Assembly: GCF_034008635.1 (NCBI RefSeq)
Contig: NZ_CP125378.1
Location: 3,407,501-3,471,500 of the forward strand
Direction of reading: 5' to 3'
Length of the DNA: 64,000 nt
Origin: Pseudomonas sp. P8_229
GTDB lineage: Bacteria > Pseudomonadota > Gammaproteobacteria > Pseudomonadales > Pseudomonadaceae
Numbering within the stretch: position 1 is the first letter of the stretch; every line of letters starts with the position of its first letter. The position numbers and the translations under genes were made by a program. Of the stretch, positions 8,326 through 17,069 are shown piece by piece. The notes under the pieces are model-generated. The model saw only the letters and a program-made list of their open reading frames with translations, was not told the DNA's origin and ran no database searches.

Positions 8326-8458
8326 TGTGGCGAGGAAATTTATCCCCGATCGGCTGCGCAGCAGTCGCAAAATCATCACACGCGGTGTCTCAGAACTACC
8401 GCGTCAGCTGGTTTTGGGGCCGCTTCGCTGCCCATCGGGGATAAATCTCCTCACCACA
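8326..8458. repeat. 133-bp palindromic repeat, copy 2
   Basis: Same orientation and length as copy 1 at 5791–5923, differing at about ten positions. It occupies most of the gap between DUF971 and hslU. The two copies are direct repeats about 2.5 kb apart. Confidence 0.92.
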
Positions 8459-8483
8459 AAAGCCCGCCCACACAGAAGGTGAC

Positions 8484-9821
8484 CTACAGGATATAACGGG
8501 ACAGGTCTTCGTTCTGCGCCAATTCGCCCAGGTGGCTGTTGACGTATTCGGCGTCGATCAGAATCGGCTTCTCATCGTGGGTGCTGGCCAGGTCGCCGGC
8601 ACTGAACGACACCTCTTCCAGCAGACGCTCAAGCAGCGTGTGCAGGCGACGGGCACCGATGTTCTCGGTCTTCTCGTTGACCTGCCAGGCTATCTCCGCC
8701 AGACGCTTGATGCCTTCGGGCTGGAACTGGATGTTCAGGCCTTCGGTTTTCAGCAGCGCGCAGTATTGCTCGGTGAGCGAGGCGTGCGGTTCGCTGAGGA
8801 TGCGTTCGAAGTCTTCCGGGCTCAGCGCCTTGAGTTCGACGCGGATCGGCAGACGGCCCTGCAGTTCCGGCACCAGATCGCTCGGCTTGCTCAGGTGGAA
8901 CGCACCGGAGGCGATGAACAGGATGTGGTCGGTCTTGACCATGCCCAGCTTGGTGTTGACGGTGCAGCCTTCGATCAGCGGCAGCAGGTCGCGCTGTACG
9001 CCTTCGCGGGACACATCGGCACCGCCGACATTGCCGCGTTTGGCGACCTTGTCGATCTCGTCGATGAACACGATGCCGTGCTGCTCGACCGCTTCCAGCG
9101 CCTTGGCCTTCAACTCTTCTTCGTTGACCAGGCGGCCAGCCTCTTCGTCGCGCACCAGCTTCAGCGCTTCCTTGACCTTGAGCTTGCGGGCCTTTTTCTT
9201 GCCCTTGCCCATGTTGGCGAACAGGTTCTGCAACTGGCTGGTCATCTCTTCCATGCCTGGCGGCGTGGCGATTTCGATGCCGGACACTTCAGCGACTTCG
9301 ATCTCGATTTCCTTGTCGTCCAACTGACCTTCGCGCAGGCGCTTGCGGAACAGTTGGCGGGTGTTGGAATCGGTGCTCGGGGTTTCTTCATTGCTGAAGC
9401 CCATGCGCGCCGGTGGCAGCAGCGCGTCGAGGATGCGATCCTCGGCGGCGTCTTCGGCGCGGTGACGCACGCGGGTCATTTCCTGCTCGCGCAGCATCTT
9501 GATCGCGGCGTCGGCCAGATCACGGATGATCGATTCGACGTCACGGCCAACGTAGCCGACTTCGGTGAACTTGGTCGCCTCGACCTTGATGAACGGCGCG
9601 TTGGCCAGTTTCGCCAAGCGACGGGCAATTTCGGTTTTACCGACACCGGTCGGGCCGATCATCAGGATGTTCTTCGGGGTCACTTCAACACGCAGCTCTT
9701 CAGGCAGCTGCATGCGGCGCCAGCGGTTGCGCAAGGCAATCGCGACGGCGCGCTTGGCATCGTCCTGGCCGATGATGTGGCGGTTGAGTTCGTGGACGAT
9801 TTCGCGGGGAGTCATGGACAT
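8484..9821 (-). CDS. hslU: HslU, ATPase subunit of the HslVU protease
   Basis: A 445-residue AAA+ unfoldase that feeds substrates to the HslV peptidase. Walker A is GPTGVGKT (residues 56–63); Walker B is IVFIDEIDK. The middle holds the extended I-domain, and the C-terminus ends LSRYIL, the tail that docks into HslV in known complexes. The length is that of the family. It lies about 50 bases after hslV and is transcribed with it under the heat-shock promoter upstream of hslV. Confidence 0.97.
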   Translation of the reverse strand: MSMTPREIVHELNRHIIGQDDAKRAVAIALRNRWRRMQLPEELRVEVTPKNILMIGPTGVGKTEIARRLAKLANAPFIKVEATKFTEVGYVGRDVESIIRDLADAAIKMLREQEMTRVRHRAEDAAEDRILDALLPPARMGFSNEETPSTDSNTRQLFRKRLREGQLDDKEIEIEVAEVSGIEIATPPGMEEMTSQLQNLFANMGKGKKKARKLKVKEALKLVRDEEAGRLVNEEELKAKALEAVEQHGIVFIDEIDKVAKRGNVGGADVSREGVQRDLLPLIEGCTVNTKLGMVKTDHILFIASGAFHLSKPSDLVPELQGRLPIRVELKALSPEDFERILSEPHASLTEQYCALLKTEGLNIQFQPEGIKRLAEIAWQVNEKTENIGARRLHTLLERLLEEVSFSAGDLASTHDEKPILIDAEYVNSHLGELAQNEDLSRYIL

Positions 9822-9869
9822 AATAATTGACGGTCCTCAAGCAGAAACAAGCCGTGGCACAAGGCCGAC

Positions 9870-10406
9870 TCAGGCTTCTTCAGCGAGATCCTGCTCCTCA
9901 ATGGTCTGAGTGTGGTTGGTGAATACACAGATGTCGGCGGCGATACCGAGAGCGGTTTCGACGATTTCACGGGCCGACAGGTCGGTCTTTTTCAGCAGTG
10001 CGCTGGCTGCAGCCTGGGCGTAACCGCCACCGGAACCCATGGCGATCAGGCCGTTTTCGGGTTCGACCACGTCACCGTTGCCGGTGATGATCAGCGAGGC
10101 GTCCTTGTTGGCGACCGCGAGCATGGCTTCAAGGCGGCTGAGGGAGCGGTCGGTGCGCCATTCTTTGGCGAGTTCGACAGCGGCGCGGATCAGGTGGCCC
10201 TGATGTTTCTCGAGCTGGCCTTCGAAACGTTCGAAGAGCGTAAAGGCGTCGGCGGTGGCACCGGCGAAACCGGCGATGACCTGGCCGTGGTACAGACGGC
10301 GAACTTTCTTCGCGTTGCCTTTCATGACGGTGTTGCCCAGAGAAACCTGGCCGTCGCCGCCCATGACGACTTTGCCGTGGCGGCGGACTGAAACGATGGT
10401 GGTCAA
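9870..10406 (-). CDS. hslV: HslV, peptidase subunit of the HslVU protease
   Basis: A 178-residue proteasome-beta-like peptidase forming the proteolytic core with HslU. The start chosen is TTG at 10406, because the protein then begins Met-Thr-Thr-Ile-Val-Ser-Val. Family members use the Thr exposed after Met removal as the N-terminal nucleophile. GGAGA precedes this TTG. The longer reading from 10454 would bury the nucleophile and is rejected. [14 protein letters not shown] and the GSGGGYA motif are family-typical. First gene of hslVU. Confidence 0.96.
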   Translation of the reverse strand: MTTIVSVRRHGKVVMGGDGQVSLGNTVMKGNAKKVRRLYHGQVIAGFAGATADAFTLFERFEGQLEKHQGHLIRAAVELAKEWRTDRSLSRLEAMLAVANKDASLIITGNGDVVEPENGLIAMGSGGGYAQAAASALLKKTDLSAREIVETALGIAADICVFTNHTQTIEEQDLAEEA

Positions 10407-10452
10407 GGGAAGAGTCTCCACACAGCGGGGCGAAAGTGCCTTATGCCCATTC

Positions 10453-10480
10453 ATATGGGGGTGCTGGAGAGGATTTCAAC
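10453..10480 (-). promoter_or_regulatory. Heat-shock (sigma32) promoter of hslVU
   Basis: On the minus strand there is GTTGAAA (10480–10474), a 13-base spacer, then CCCCATAT (10460–10453). This matches the sigma32 consensus CTTGAAA-N11-16-CCCCATNT in all but one base. It lies about 47 bases before the hslV TTG. HslVU is a classic heat-shock operon, so position and function agree. Confidence 0.85.
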
Positions 10481-10520
10481 CGTAGCGCAGGAGATGGGAC
10501 GAGCGGTGTCTTGTATTTTG

Positions 10521-10629
10521 ATCGTTCCCACGCTCTGCGTGGGAATGCAGCCCGGGACGCTCCGCGTCCCTTCACTGCTGGGCCGCAGAGCGTCCCTTGA
10601 GGCGTTCCCACGCAAAGCGTGGGAACGAT
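10521..10629. repeat. GTTCCCACGC-type palindromic repeat, copy 1
   Basis: A 109-bp element with ends ATCGTTCCCACGC and its inverse GCGTGGGAACGAT. Inside, GGGACGCTCCGCGTCCC is a second palindrome and GCAGAGCGTCCC a third. A relative of 107 bp is at 35992–36098. It lies between the hslV promoter and the SPOR-protein gene. Confidence 0.9.
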
Positions 10630-10639
10630 CGGCCGAGCT

Positions 10640-11356
10640 TCAGCGGCTCTGGCGTTGTTGTAACAACAAATTGCTGAAGCCGCTGCCCGCCAGTTGTTTC
10701 TGCGCGGTGGTCAGTTGTTCGCGGTTGCTGAACGGGCCGACCAATACGCGGTACCAGGTTTCGTCCTTCACCGTGCCCGACTCAACCGAAACGGCCTGGC
10801 CGAGCAGAATGATCTGCGCCCGAACCTTGTCCGCATCCGCCTCTTTGCGGAACGAGCCGGCCTGGAGGAAGAACTTGGTCACAGGTGCGGCCTTGCTCAC
10901 CGGTGGCGCTGGCGGCGGGGTGATCCCGGCCAGGGCTGCCTGAGCGCGCGCGGTGTCGATCTTCGCCGCTTCCGCCGGGGTCACCGGAGTCGTCGGGATG
11001 TTCGGCACTTGTGGCGTCGGCAGAGTCTTCTCCGGCACCGCATCCGGCGGCACGATCACTTCCGATTCCGGCAGCAGGGTGTAGAAGTCGTACTTCGGCT
11101 TCACCGGTTGCGTCGGGCTCGGCGGGGTCTTGTTGGCCTCGGCGATCTTCGACGCTTTCTGCTGTTGCGCTTGCTCGACTTTCTCGCGTTTGACCGTGTC
11201 GCTGCCCTTGCCCGGCTCCAGTTTCATCAGGAACACGATGAACGCACCGACCGTCAGGCCGATGGCCATCCACAGCCAACCCGGGATCGGTTGCTTTGCA
11301 GGAGCTTGGTAACGGCTGGCGCCACGCTTGGGTGCAGGTTTTTTCTTGGCAGCCAA
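10640..11356 (-). CDS. SPOR-domain cell-envelope protein, FtsN-like
   Basis: A 238-residue bitopic inner-membrane protein: a basic cytoplasmic N-terminus (MAAKKKPAPKRG), one membrane span at about residues 27–47 (GWLWMAIGLTVGAFIVFLM), a Pro-rich periplasmic linker, and a C-terminal SPOR domain (about 160–235) that binds denuded peptidoglycan at division sites. The architecture is that of FtsN; the assignment as the true divisome FtsN is likely but not proven. It starts one base after the argS stop, so it is translationally close to argS. Confidence 0.85.
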   Translation of the reverse strand: MAAKKKPAPKRGASRYQAPAKQPIPGWLWMAIGLTVGAFIVFLMKLEPGKGSDTVKREKVEQAQQQKASKIAEANKTPPSPTQPVKPKYDFYTLLPESEVIVPPDAVPEKTLPTPQVPNIPTTPVTPAEAAKIDTARAQAALAGITPPPAPPVSKAAPVTKFFLQAGSFRKEADADKVRAQIILLGQAVSVESGTVKDETWYRVLVGPFSNREQLTTAQKQLAGSGFSNLLLQQRQSR

Positions 11357-11357
11357 C

Positions 11358-13094
11358 TTACATGCGCTCCAGAGTTTCCAGGCCCAACAGTTCCAGGCCT
11401 TGCTTGAGAGTGCGACCGGTCAGCGCGGCCAGACGCAGACGGCTCTGCATCTGGGCCGGCGTTTCGGCGGCGAGGATCGGGCAGTTCTCATAGAAGCTGG
11501 AGAACAGACCGGCGACGTCATACAGGTAGGTGCAGAGAATGTGCGGGGTGCCTTTTTCCGCGACGCTGTTCAGCACTTCGCCGAACTGCGCCAGCTTCGC
11601 CGCCAGCTCTTGCTCGTGCGCGGCTTCGAGGACGATCTGGCCATCGACTTCGCTGAAGTCCTTGCCGAGTTTGCGGAATACGCCAGCGACACGGGTGTAG
11701 GCGAATAGCAGGTACGGCGCGCTGTTGCCTTCGAAATTCAGCATCAGGTCGAAGTTGAAGCTGTAGTCGCTGGTGCGGTGCTTCGACAGGTCGGCGTATT
11801 TCACCGCGCCGATGCCGACGACTTTGGCGATGTTGCGCAGTTCGTCTTCAGCCAGCTCCGGGTTCTTTTCTTTCACCAGGTTGTAGGCACGTTCCTGCGC
11901 TTCGGTCAGCAGGTCGATCAGCTTCACGGTGCCGCCGTCACGGGTCTTGAACGGACGGCCATCGGCGCCGTTCATGGTGCCGAAGCCCATGTGCTCCATC
12001 TCCATCGGATGGGTCACGAAACCGGCCTTGCGTGCCACGGCGAACACTTGCTGGAAGTGCAGGGCCTGACGCTGGTCGACGAAGTACAGCGCACGATCAG
12101 CCTTGAGCTTGCCACTGCGATAGCGCACGGCGGCCAGGTCAGTGGTGGCGTACAGGTAGCCGCCGTCAGCCTTGACGATGATCACCGCCAGCGGGTCGCC
12201 GTCGGCGTTCTTGAACTCGTCGAGGAACACGCACTGCGCGCCGTTGCTTTCGACCAGCATGCCAGCGGCCTTCAGGTCGTTGACCACGTTGATCAGGTCG
12301 TCGTTATAGGCGCTTTCGCCCATCACGTCGGCCATGGTCAGTTTGACGTTGAGCAGTTCGTAGATCTTCTGGCAGTGCGACAGCGAGATGTCCTTGAACT
12401 TGGTCCACAGCGCCAGGCACTCGGCATCACCGGCCTGCAGCTTGACCACCAGGCCACGGGCGCGGTCGGCGAACTCTTCGGACTCGTCGAAACGCTGCTT
12501 GGCGGCGCGGTAGAAGTTTTCCAGATCAGACAGCTCGTCGCTGGTGATCGGGTTTTCCTGCAGATACGCCATCAACATGCCGAACTGGGTGCCCCAGTCG
12601 CCCACGTGGTTCTGGCGGATCACTTGGTCGCCGAGGAATTCAAGCACGCGAGCCACGCCGTCGCCGATGATGGTCGAGCGCAAGTGGCCGACGTGCATCT
12701 CTTTGGCCAGGTTCGGCGCCGACAGGTCAACCACGGTGCGTTGCGCCGGGCCGGCCTTGCGCACGCCCACGTTGGCGTCGGCAAGCGCCGCGTCGAGACG
12801 CGAGGCCAGGGCCTGGGTGTTCTGGAAGAAATTGATGAAGCCTGGGCCGGCGATTTCGGCCTTGGTGACGTTTTCGTCGGCCGGCAGCGCGGCGATGATT
12901 TTCTCCGCCAGATCGCGCGGTTTCATGCCCGCAGGCTTGGCCAGCATCATGGCGATGTTGCTGGCGAAGTCGCCGTGGGTCTTGTCACGGGCGTTCTCCA
13001 CCTGAATCGCCGGCGACAGGCCTTCAGGCAACACACCTTCGTTGACGAGTTGGGTGAGGGCTTGTTGGATCAGCTGGCGAATGGTGTCTTTCAT
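11358..13094 (-). CDS. argS: Arginyl-tRNA synthetase
   Basis: A 578-residue class I aminoacyl-tRNA synthetase charging tRNA-Arg. The HIGH-type motif appears as HVGHLRST, after an N-terminal tRNA D-loop-binding domain, and the C-terminal anticodon-binding (DALR) domain is present and ends ETLERM. The ATG at 13094 ([16 protein letters not shown]) is the family start. The long extension to 13274 reads through the spacer and the adjacent REP and is rejected. The gene sits between priA and the SPOR gene. Confidence 0.97.
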   Translation of the reverse strand: MKDTIRQLIQQALTQLVNEGVLPEGLSPAIQVENARDKTHGDFASNIAMMLAKPAGMKPRDLAEKIIAALPADENVTKAEIAGPGFINFFQNTQALASRLDAALADANVGVRKAGPAQRTVVDLSAPNLAKEMHVGHLRSTIIGDGVARVLEFLGDQVIRQNHVGDWGTQFGMLMAYLQENPITSDELSDLENFYRAAKQRFDESEEFADRARGLVVKLQAGDAECLALWTKFKDISLSHCQKIYELLNVKLTMADVMGESAYNDDLINVVNDLKAAGMLVESNGAQCVFLDEFKNADGDPLAVIIVKADGGYLYATTDLAAVRYRSGKLKADRALYFVDQRQALHFQQVFAVARKAGFVTHPMEMEHMGFGTMNGADGRPFKTRDGGTVKLIDLLTEAQERAYNLVKEKNPELAEDELRNIAKVVGIGAVKYADLSKHRTSDYSFNFDLMLNFEGNSAPYLLFAYTRVAGVFRKLGKDFSEVDGQIVLEAAHEQELAAKLAQFGEVLNSVAEKGTPHILCTYLYDVAGLFSSFYENCPILAAETPAQMQSRLRLAALTGRTLKQGLELLGLETLERM

Positions 13095-13223
13095 GGTCTT
13101 CTCTTTCGACCGCAAGCGCGGCGGCGCATCGATGCGCGGGTGGAAAAACTGGGCATTATCCGTTGCGAAGACGGGCTTGCCAACCTTAGCAGGCAGGATG
13201 TGGATGTGTGGTGACAAATAGCG

Positions 13224-13325
13224 CGCTTTCGCGAGCAGGCTCGCTCCCACGTTGGATCTGCGGTGTTCATACATTATGTGTCTGGCATCAATCCCTCGTG
13301 GGAGCGAGCCTGCTCGCGAAGGCGA
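13224..13325. repeat. REP pair (GTGGGAGCGAGCC type), outward orientation
   Basis: GAGCAGGCTCGCTCCCAC at the left and GTGGGAGCGAGCCTGCTC at the right. The pair is inverted relative to the usual REPIN arrangement, with about 47 bp between the units. It lies between priA and argS. Confidence 0.88.
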
Positions 13326-13333
13326 TGTTCAGA

Positions 13334-15553
13334 TCAATACAAATCCACGGGATCAACATCCAGCGACCAGCGCACCGCCCGCCCGCTCGGCATCTGTTCC
13401 AGCTCCAGCAACCAACTGGCGAGCAGCCGATGCAGCGGCGCCCGCGCCGTCGCTTGCACCAACAGCTGTGCACGATAGCGTCCGGCGCGGCGCTCCATTG
13501 GCGCCGGCACCGGCCCGAGCAATTCGATGCCGGTCAGCTTCTGCTCAGTGAGCAAGCGCTCGGCCGCGCTGCAGGCTTCATCGAGAAAGCCTTCGGCCTG
13601 CCCCGGCTTGTGCGCTTCGGCGCGCAACAACGCCAGATGTGAAAACGGTGGCAAACCCGCAGCGCGGCGCTCACTCAAAGCCTGCTCGGCAAAGGCGAAG
13701 TAACCCTGCTCGGTCAATTGCACCAATAAAGGATGGTCGGCCAGATGCGTCTGAATGATCACCTTGCCCGGCTCTTCCGCCCGGCCTGCGCGCCCGGCCA
13801 CCTGCACAATCAATTGCGCCATGCGCTCGCTGGCGCGGAAGTCGCCGGAGAACAGCCCGCCGTCGGCATCGAGAATCGACACCAGTGTGACCCGGGGGAA
13901 GTGGTGCCCCTTGGCCAACATCTGTGTGCCGACCAGAATGCACGGCTTGCCCTTCTGAATCGTCGCGAACAACTGATTCATCGCGTCCTTGCGCGAAGTG
14001 CTGTCGCGGTCGACGCGCAGCACCGGGTAATCCGGGAACAGAATCGCCAGCCGTTCCTCGGCGCGCTCGGTGCCGGCACCCACCGGGCGCAGATCGACCT
14101 TGTTGCACTTGGGGCACTGGCGCGGCACGCGTTCGACGTAGCCACAATGGTGGCAGCGCAGCTCGCCATAGCGCTGGTGCACGGTCATCCGCGCATCGCA
14201 GCGCGAGCACTCGGACATCCAGCCGCAATCGTGGCACAGCAACGTCGGCGCAAAGCCGCGCCGGTTGAGGAACACCAGCACCTGCTGGCCGGCCGCGAGG
14301 GTCTGGCCGATGGCTTGCTGCATCGGCCCGGAAATGCCGCTGTCCAGCGGACGGCTTTTCACATCCAGACGCAAGAAGCGTGGTTGCTTGGCACCGCCGG
14401 CGCGTTCGTTGATGCGCAGCAGGCCGTAGCGACCGGTGTAGGCGTTGTGCAGGCTTTCCAGCGACGGCGTGGCGGAGCCGAGGACGATCGGGATGTTTTC
14501 CTGGCGTGCGCGCACCAGCGCCAGATCGCGGGCGTGGTAGCGCAGGCCTTCCTGCTGTTTATAGGAGCCGTCGTGCTCTTCGTCGACGATGATCAGCCCC
14601 GGGTTCTTCATCGGCGTGAACAGCGCCGAGCGGGTGCCGATAATAATGTCGGCCTCGCCGTCACGGGCGGCGAGCCAGGCGTCGAGGCGCTCGCGGTCGT
14701 TGACCGCTGAGTGCAGCAAGGCGATGCGGGCGTTGAAGCGCTGCTCGAAGCGCGCCAGGGTCTGCGGGCCGAGGTTGATCTCCGGGATCAGCACCAGCGC
14801 CTGCTTGCCGGCTTCAAGGGTTTCGCGAATCAACTGCAAATAGACTTCAGTCTTGCCACTGCCGGTGACCCCGGCCAAGAGAAAGGCGTGGTAACTGTCA
14901 AAGCCGGCGCGGATCGCCTCGTATGCGGCGCGTTGCTCGCTGTTCAGCGGCAACTCCGGTTGCGCCAGCCAGTGCTCATGGCGCACGCCGGGGGCGTGCC
15001 GCCGGATCTCCACTTGTACCAGATTCTTGGCCAGCAACAGGTCGAGGCTGTCTTTGCTCAGCATCAGTTTGCTCAACAACTGATGGGCGACGCCGTGCGG
15101 GTGTTGCGCGAGCGTCGCCAGCGCTTCACGTTGCCGTGGGGCGCGGGCGATGCGCGGATCATCCAGGCTGGCCCCGGGTGTAATCGACCAGAAACGTTCC
15201 TGACGGGCCTCGGCCAGTTCGCCCTGACGCAGTAGCACCGGCAGTGCCCAGCTCAATGTGTCGCCGAGGCTGTGCTGGTAATACTGCGATGTCCACAGGC
15301 ACAGCTTGAACAGTGCTGGCGGCAGCGGCGGCTCGGTATCGAGCAGGGCCAGCGCCGGTTTGAGTTTCTCCGCCGGCACTTCGCTGGTGTCCGTGACCTC
15401 GACCAGAATCCCGATCATCTCGCGTCGACCGAATGGCACCCGCAGGCGCATGCCTGGCTGCAACTGGGCACGCAGCACCCCGACCGGCGCTCGATAGTCG
15501 AACAGGCGGCGCAGGGGCGAAGGCAGGGCGAGGCGCAGAATGGCGTCGGGCAC
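13334..15553 (-). CDS. priA: Primosomal replication protein N' (PriA helicase)
   Basis: A 739-residue 3'-to-5' helicase that restarts stalled replication forks. It has an N-terminal 3'-DNA-binding domain, Walker A GVTGSGKTE, a DEEH box (VDEEHDGSYKQ) and the cysteine-rich zinc region CHDC…CSRC…CHHC…CPKC inserted in the helicase core. GTG at 15553 gives MPDAILRLALPSPL, the usual pseudomonad start and length; a TTG at 15571 would add six residues. Neither has a strong Shine-Dalgarno, so the exact start is uncertain. Confidence 0.96.
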   Translation of the reverse strand: MPDAILRLALPSPLRRLFDYRAPVGVLRAQLQPGMRLRVPFGRREMIGILVEVTDTSEVPAEKLKPALALLDTEPPLPPALFKLCLWTSQYYQHSLGDTLSWALPVLLRQGELAEARQERFWSITPGASLDDPRIARAPRQREALATLAQHPHGVAHQLLSKLMLSKDSLDLLLAKNLVQVEIRRHAPGVRHEHWLAQPELPLNSEQRAAYEAIRAGFDSYHAFLLAGVTGSGKTEVYLQLIRETLEAGKQALVLIPEINLGPQTLARFEQRFNARIALLHSAVNDRERLDAWLAARDGEADIIIGTRSALFTPMKNPGLIIVDEEHDGSYKQQEGLRYHARDLALVRARQENIPIVLGSATPSLESLHNAYTGRYGLLRINERAGGAKQPRFLRLDVKSRPLDSGISGPMQQAIGQTLAAGQQVLVFLNRRGFAPTLLCHDCGWMSECSRCDARMTVHQRYGELRCHHCGYVERVPRQCPKCNKVDLRPVGAGTERAEERLAILFPDYPVLRVDRDSTSRKDAMNQLFATIQKGKPCILVGTQMLAKGHHFPRVTLVSILDADGGLFSGDFRASERMAQLIVQVAGRAGRAEEPGKVIIQTHLADHPLLVQLTEQGYFAFAEQALSERRAAGLPPFSHLALLRAEAHKPGQAEGFLDEACSAAERLLTEQKLTGIELLGPVPAPMERRAGRYRAQLLVQATARAPLHRLLASWLLELEQMPSGRAVRWSLDVDPVDLY

Positions 15554-15601
15554 GCGGGGGGTCTCGATCAACAGGCGATTAAAAGGACTGCGTACATAAC
15601 T

Positions 15602-15692
15602 TGTGGGAGCGAGCCGGCTTGCGAAAGCGGTGTGTCAGGCGGCTGATATGCTGGTTGATAGATCGTCTTCGCGAGCAGGCTCGCTCCCACAG
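15602..15692. repeat. REPIN (GTGGGAGCGAGCC type)
   Basis: GTGGGAGCGAGCCGGCTTGC at the left and the inverse GAGCAGGCTCGCTCCCAC at the right, with a 40-bp variable centre. It lies between the divergent priA and rpmE genes. The left arm has drifted (CCGGCTTGC for CCTGCTCGC). Confidence 0.88.
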
Positions 15693-15743
15693 GGACAGCG
15701 CAATGGGCCGGGAGCCTAGCAGACGGTCGGTCTCAGGGACAGC

Positions 15744-15771
15744 TTGCGCGATTGACATTGTCTGGTAGAAT
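15744..15771 (+). promoter_or_regulatory. Candidate sigma70 promoter of rpmE
   Basis: TTGCGC (15744–15749), 16 bases, TAGAAT (15766–15771), about 70 bases before rpmE. The -10 is good and the -35 weak. A TTGACA at 15753 is too close to this -10 to act with it. Confidence 0.4.
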
Positions 15772-15841
15772 CCGCGGCCTAATTACGTGCGGTATTCAAC
15801 AATAGTGTTGGGTGGCGGCACGCTAGCCTGAGGAATACACC

Positions 15842-16063
15842 ATGAAAGCCGATATCCACCCGAATTACCCAGAAATCGCTGTTACCTGCTCGTGCGGTAA
15901 CAAGTTTGAAACTCGTTCGACCTTCGGCAAAGCCCTGGCGATCGACGTTTGCAACGAATGCCACCCGTTCTACACCGGTAAGCAGAAGACTCTGGACACC
16001 GGCGGCCGCGTGCAGAAGTTCGCAGACCGTTTCGCTACTTTCGGCGTTGGCAAAAAAGCCTGA
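15842..16063 (+). CDS. rpmE: 50S ribosomal protein L31 (zinc-binding type)
   Basis: A 73-residue L31. Cys16, Cys18, Cys37 and Cys40 form the zinc ribbon, so this is the zinc-containing (C+) form, as opposed to the zinc-free paralogue made under zinc shortage. The start [20 protein letters not shown] is characteristic. A strong terminator hairpin begins 44 bases after the stop, inside the start of the next gene. Confidence 0.97.
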   Translation: MKADIHPNYPEIAVTCSCGNKFETRSTFGKALAIDVCNECHPFYTGKQKTLDTGGRVQKFADRFATFGVGKKA

Positions 16064-16104
16064 GGCTGATCATTTTGGAAGGTCGTTTCGACTTCTCCAG
16101 ACTG

Positions 16105-16887
16105 ATGAAAAAGGCGTCCCTTGCGGGCGCCTTTTTTGTGTCTGCGATTTGGCTGTCCGGTGCACAGGCCTTTTGCCCGGCACCTGCGGGACTGACCAGC
16201 GTTGCCGTGCAGCGCGTAGTCGATGGCGACACGCTGCGCCTGAGCGATGGGCGCAGCGTACGGATGATCGGCCTCAACACACCTGAACTGGGCAAGCAGG
16301 GCCGCAGCGACGAACCCTTTGCGGTGGCGGCACGCAAACGCCTGCAAGCGCTGGTGGATGCCAGCGGCGGACGCGTCGGTTTGCTGCCCGGCAAGCAAGC
16401 CAAAGACCATTACGGCCGTACGCTTGCGTATATTTACAGCGCCAGTGGCGCCAATCTCGAAGCGAAAATGCTCGCCGATGGCCTCGGTTTCCAGGTCGCA
16501 GTCGCGCCGAATGTCGATCTTGTTGCCTGTCAGCAAGCCGCCGAACGCAGTGCGCGAAAGGCCGGGCTGGGCCTCTGGCGGCAGTCACCTGTACTGAAAG
16601 TGGAGCAGATCCAGCGCTCGGGTTTCGCCGTGATCAGTGGGCGTGTGAGCAAGGTTCAGCGCAATCGCGGCGGAATCTGGATCGAGTTGCAGGGCTTGCT
16701 TGTACTGCGCGTTGCACCCAATCTGGTCGGACAATTCGACAATGCCCGTTTGCAGGCGCTGAAAGGCAAGCAGATCGAGGCTCGTGGCTGGATCGTCGAT
16801 CGTTCGCGGCGCGGTGGACTGCAATCCGGTCAGTCACGTTGGCTGCTGTCGCTGACCGATCCTTCGATGTTGCAAGTGCTGCGCTAA
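16105..16887 (+). CDS. Secreted thermonuclease-family protein (SNase domain)
   Basis: A protein of 260 residues. Residues 1–22 are a signal peptide (MKKASLAGAFFVSAIWLSGA then QA), and residues about 30–150 are a staphylococcal-nuclease fold with RVVDGDTLRL, RMIGLNTPE and KDHYGRTLAYIY, which carry the usual Asp/Arg/Glu catalytic positions. The C-terminal 110 residues are a separate beta-rich domain that I do not recognise. The protein is probably exported. ATG 16105 is used, but a TTG at 16075 with GAGG before it would give a longer n-region. The rpmE terminator lies within codons 2–11. Confidence 0.8.
   Translation: MKKASLAGAFFVSAIWLSGAQAFCPAPAGLTSVAVQRVVDGDTLRLSDGRSVRMIGLNTPELGKQGRSDEPFAVAARKRLQALVDASGGRVGLLPGKQAKDHYGRTLAYIYSASGANLEAKMLADGLGFQVAVAPNVDLVACQQAAERSARKAGLGLWRQSPVLKVEQIQRSGFAVISGRVSKVQRNRGGIWIELQGLLVLRVAPNLVGQFDNARLQALKGKQIEARGWIVDRSRRGGLQSGQSRWLLSLTDPSMLQVLR
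16108..16137 (+). terminator. rpmE terminator inside the nuclease signal-peptide codons
   Basis: 5' arm AAAAAGGCGTCCC, loop TTGC, 3' arm GGGCGCC followed by six T. The stem has one bulged T. It lies 45 bases after the rpmE stop and fully within the reading frame of the downstream nuclease gene. Confidence 0.85.
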
Positions 16888-17069
16888 AGAAAATTGTAGA
16901 CATTTTTTCTATCGATTGTGAACAGTCAAGCCCTTGTGCGCCGTGGCTCTTGGCCCAAAGTCGTAGGACAGGGCGCTTGACAGGGGTGACTGCTCAGTCT
17001 TGTGGGGACTTTGCGAGGCGCGTATCCTCGCTGACCAGTCTGTCCAACAGTAAAAAGCGGAATGCCAAA

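Noticed and set aside
13095..13274. N-terminal extension of argS
   Set aside because: The added 60 codons read through a spacer and [14 protein letters not shown] at 13094 is the normal start.
15753..15771. TTGACA at 15753 as the -35 of rpmE
   Set aside because: Only about 7–8 bases separate it from TAGAAT, too few for sigma70.
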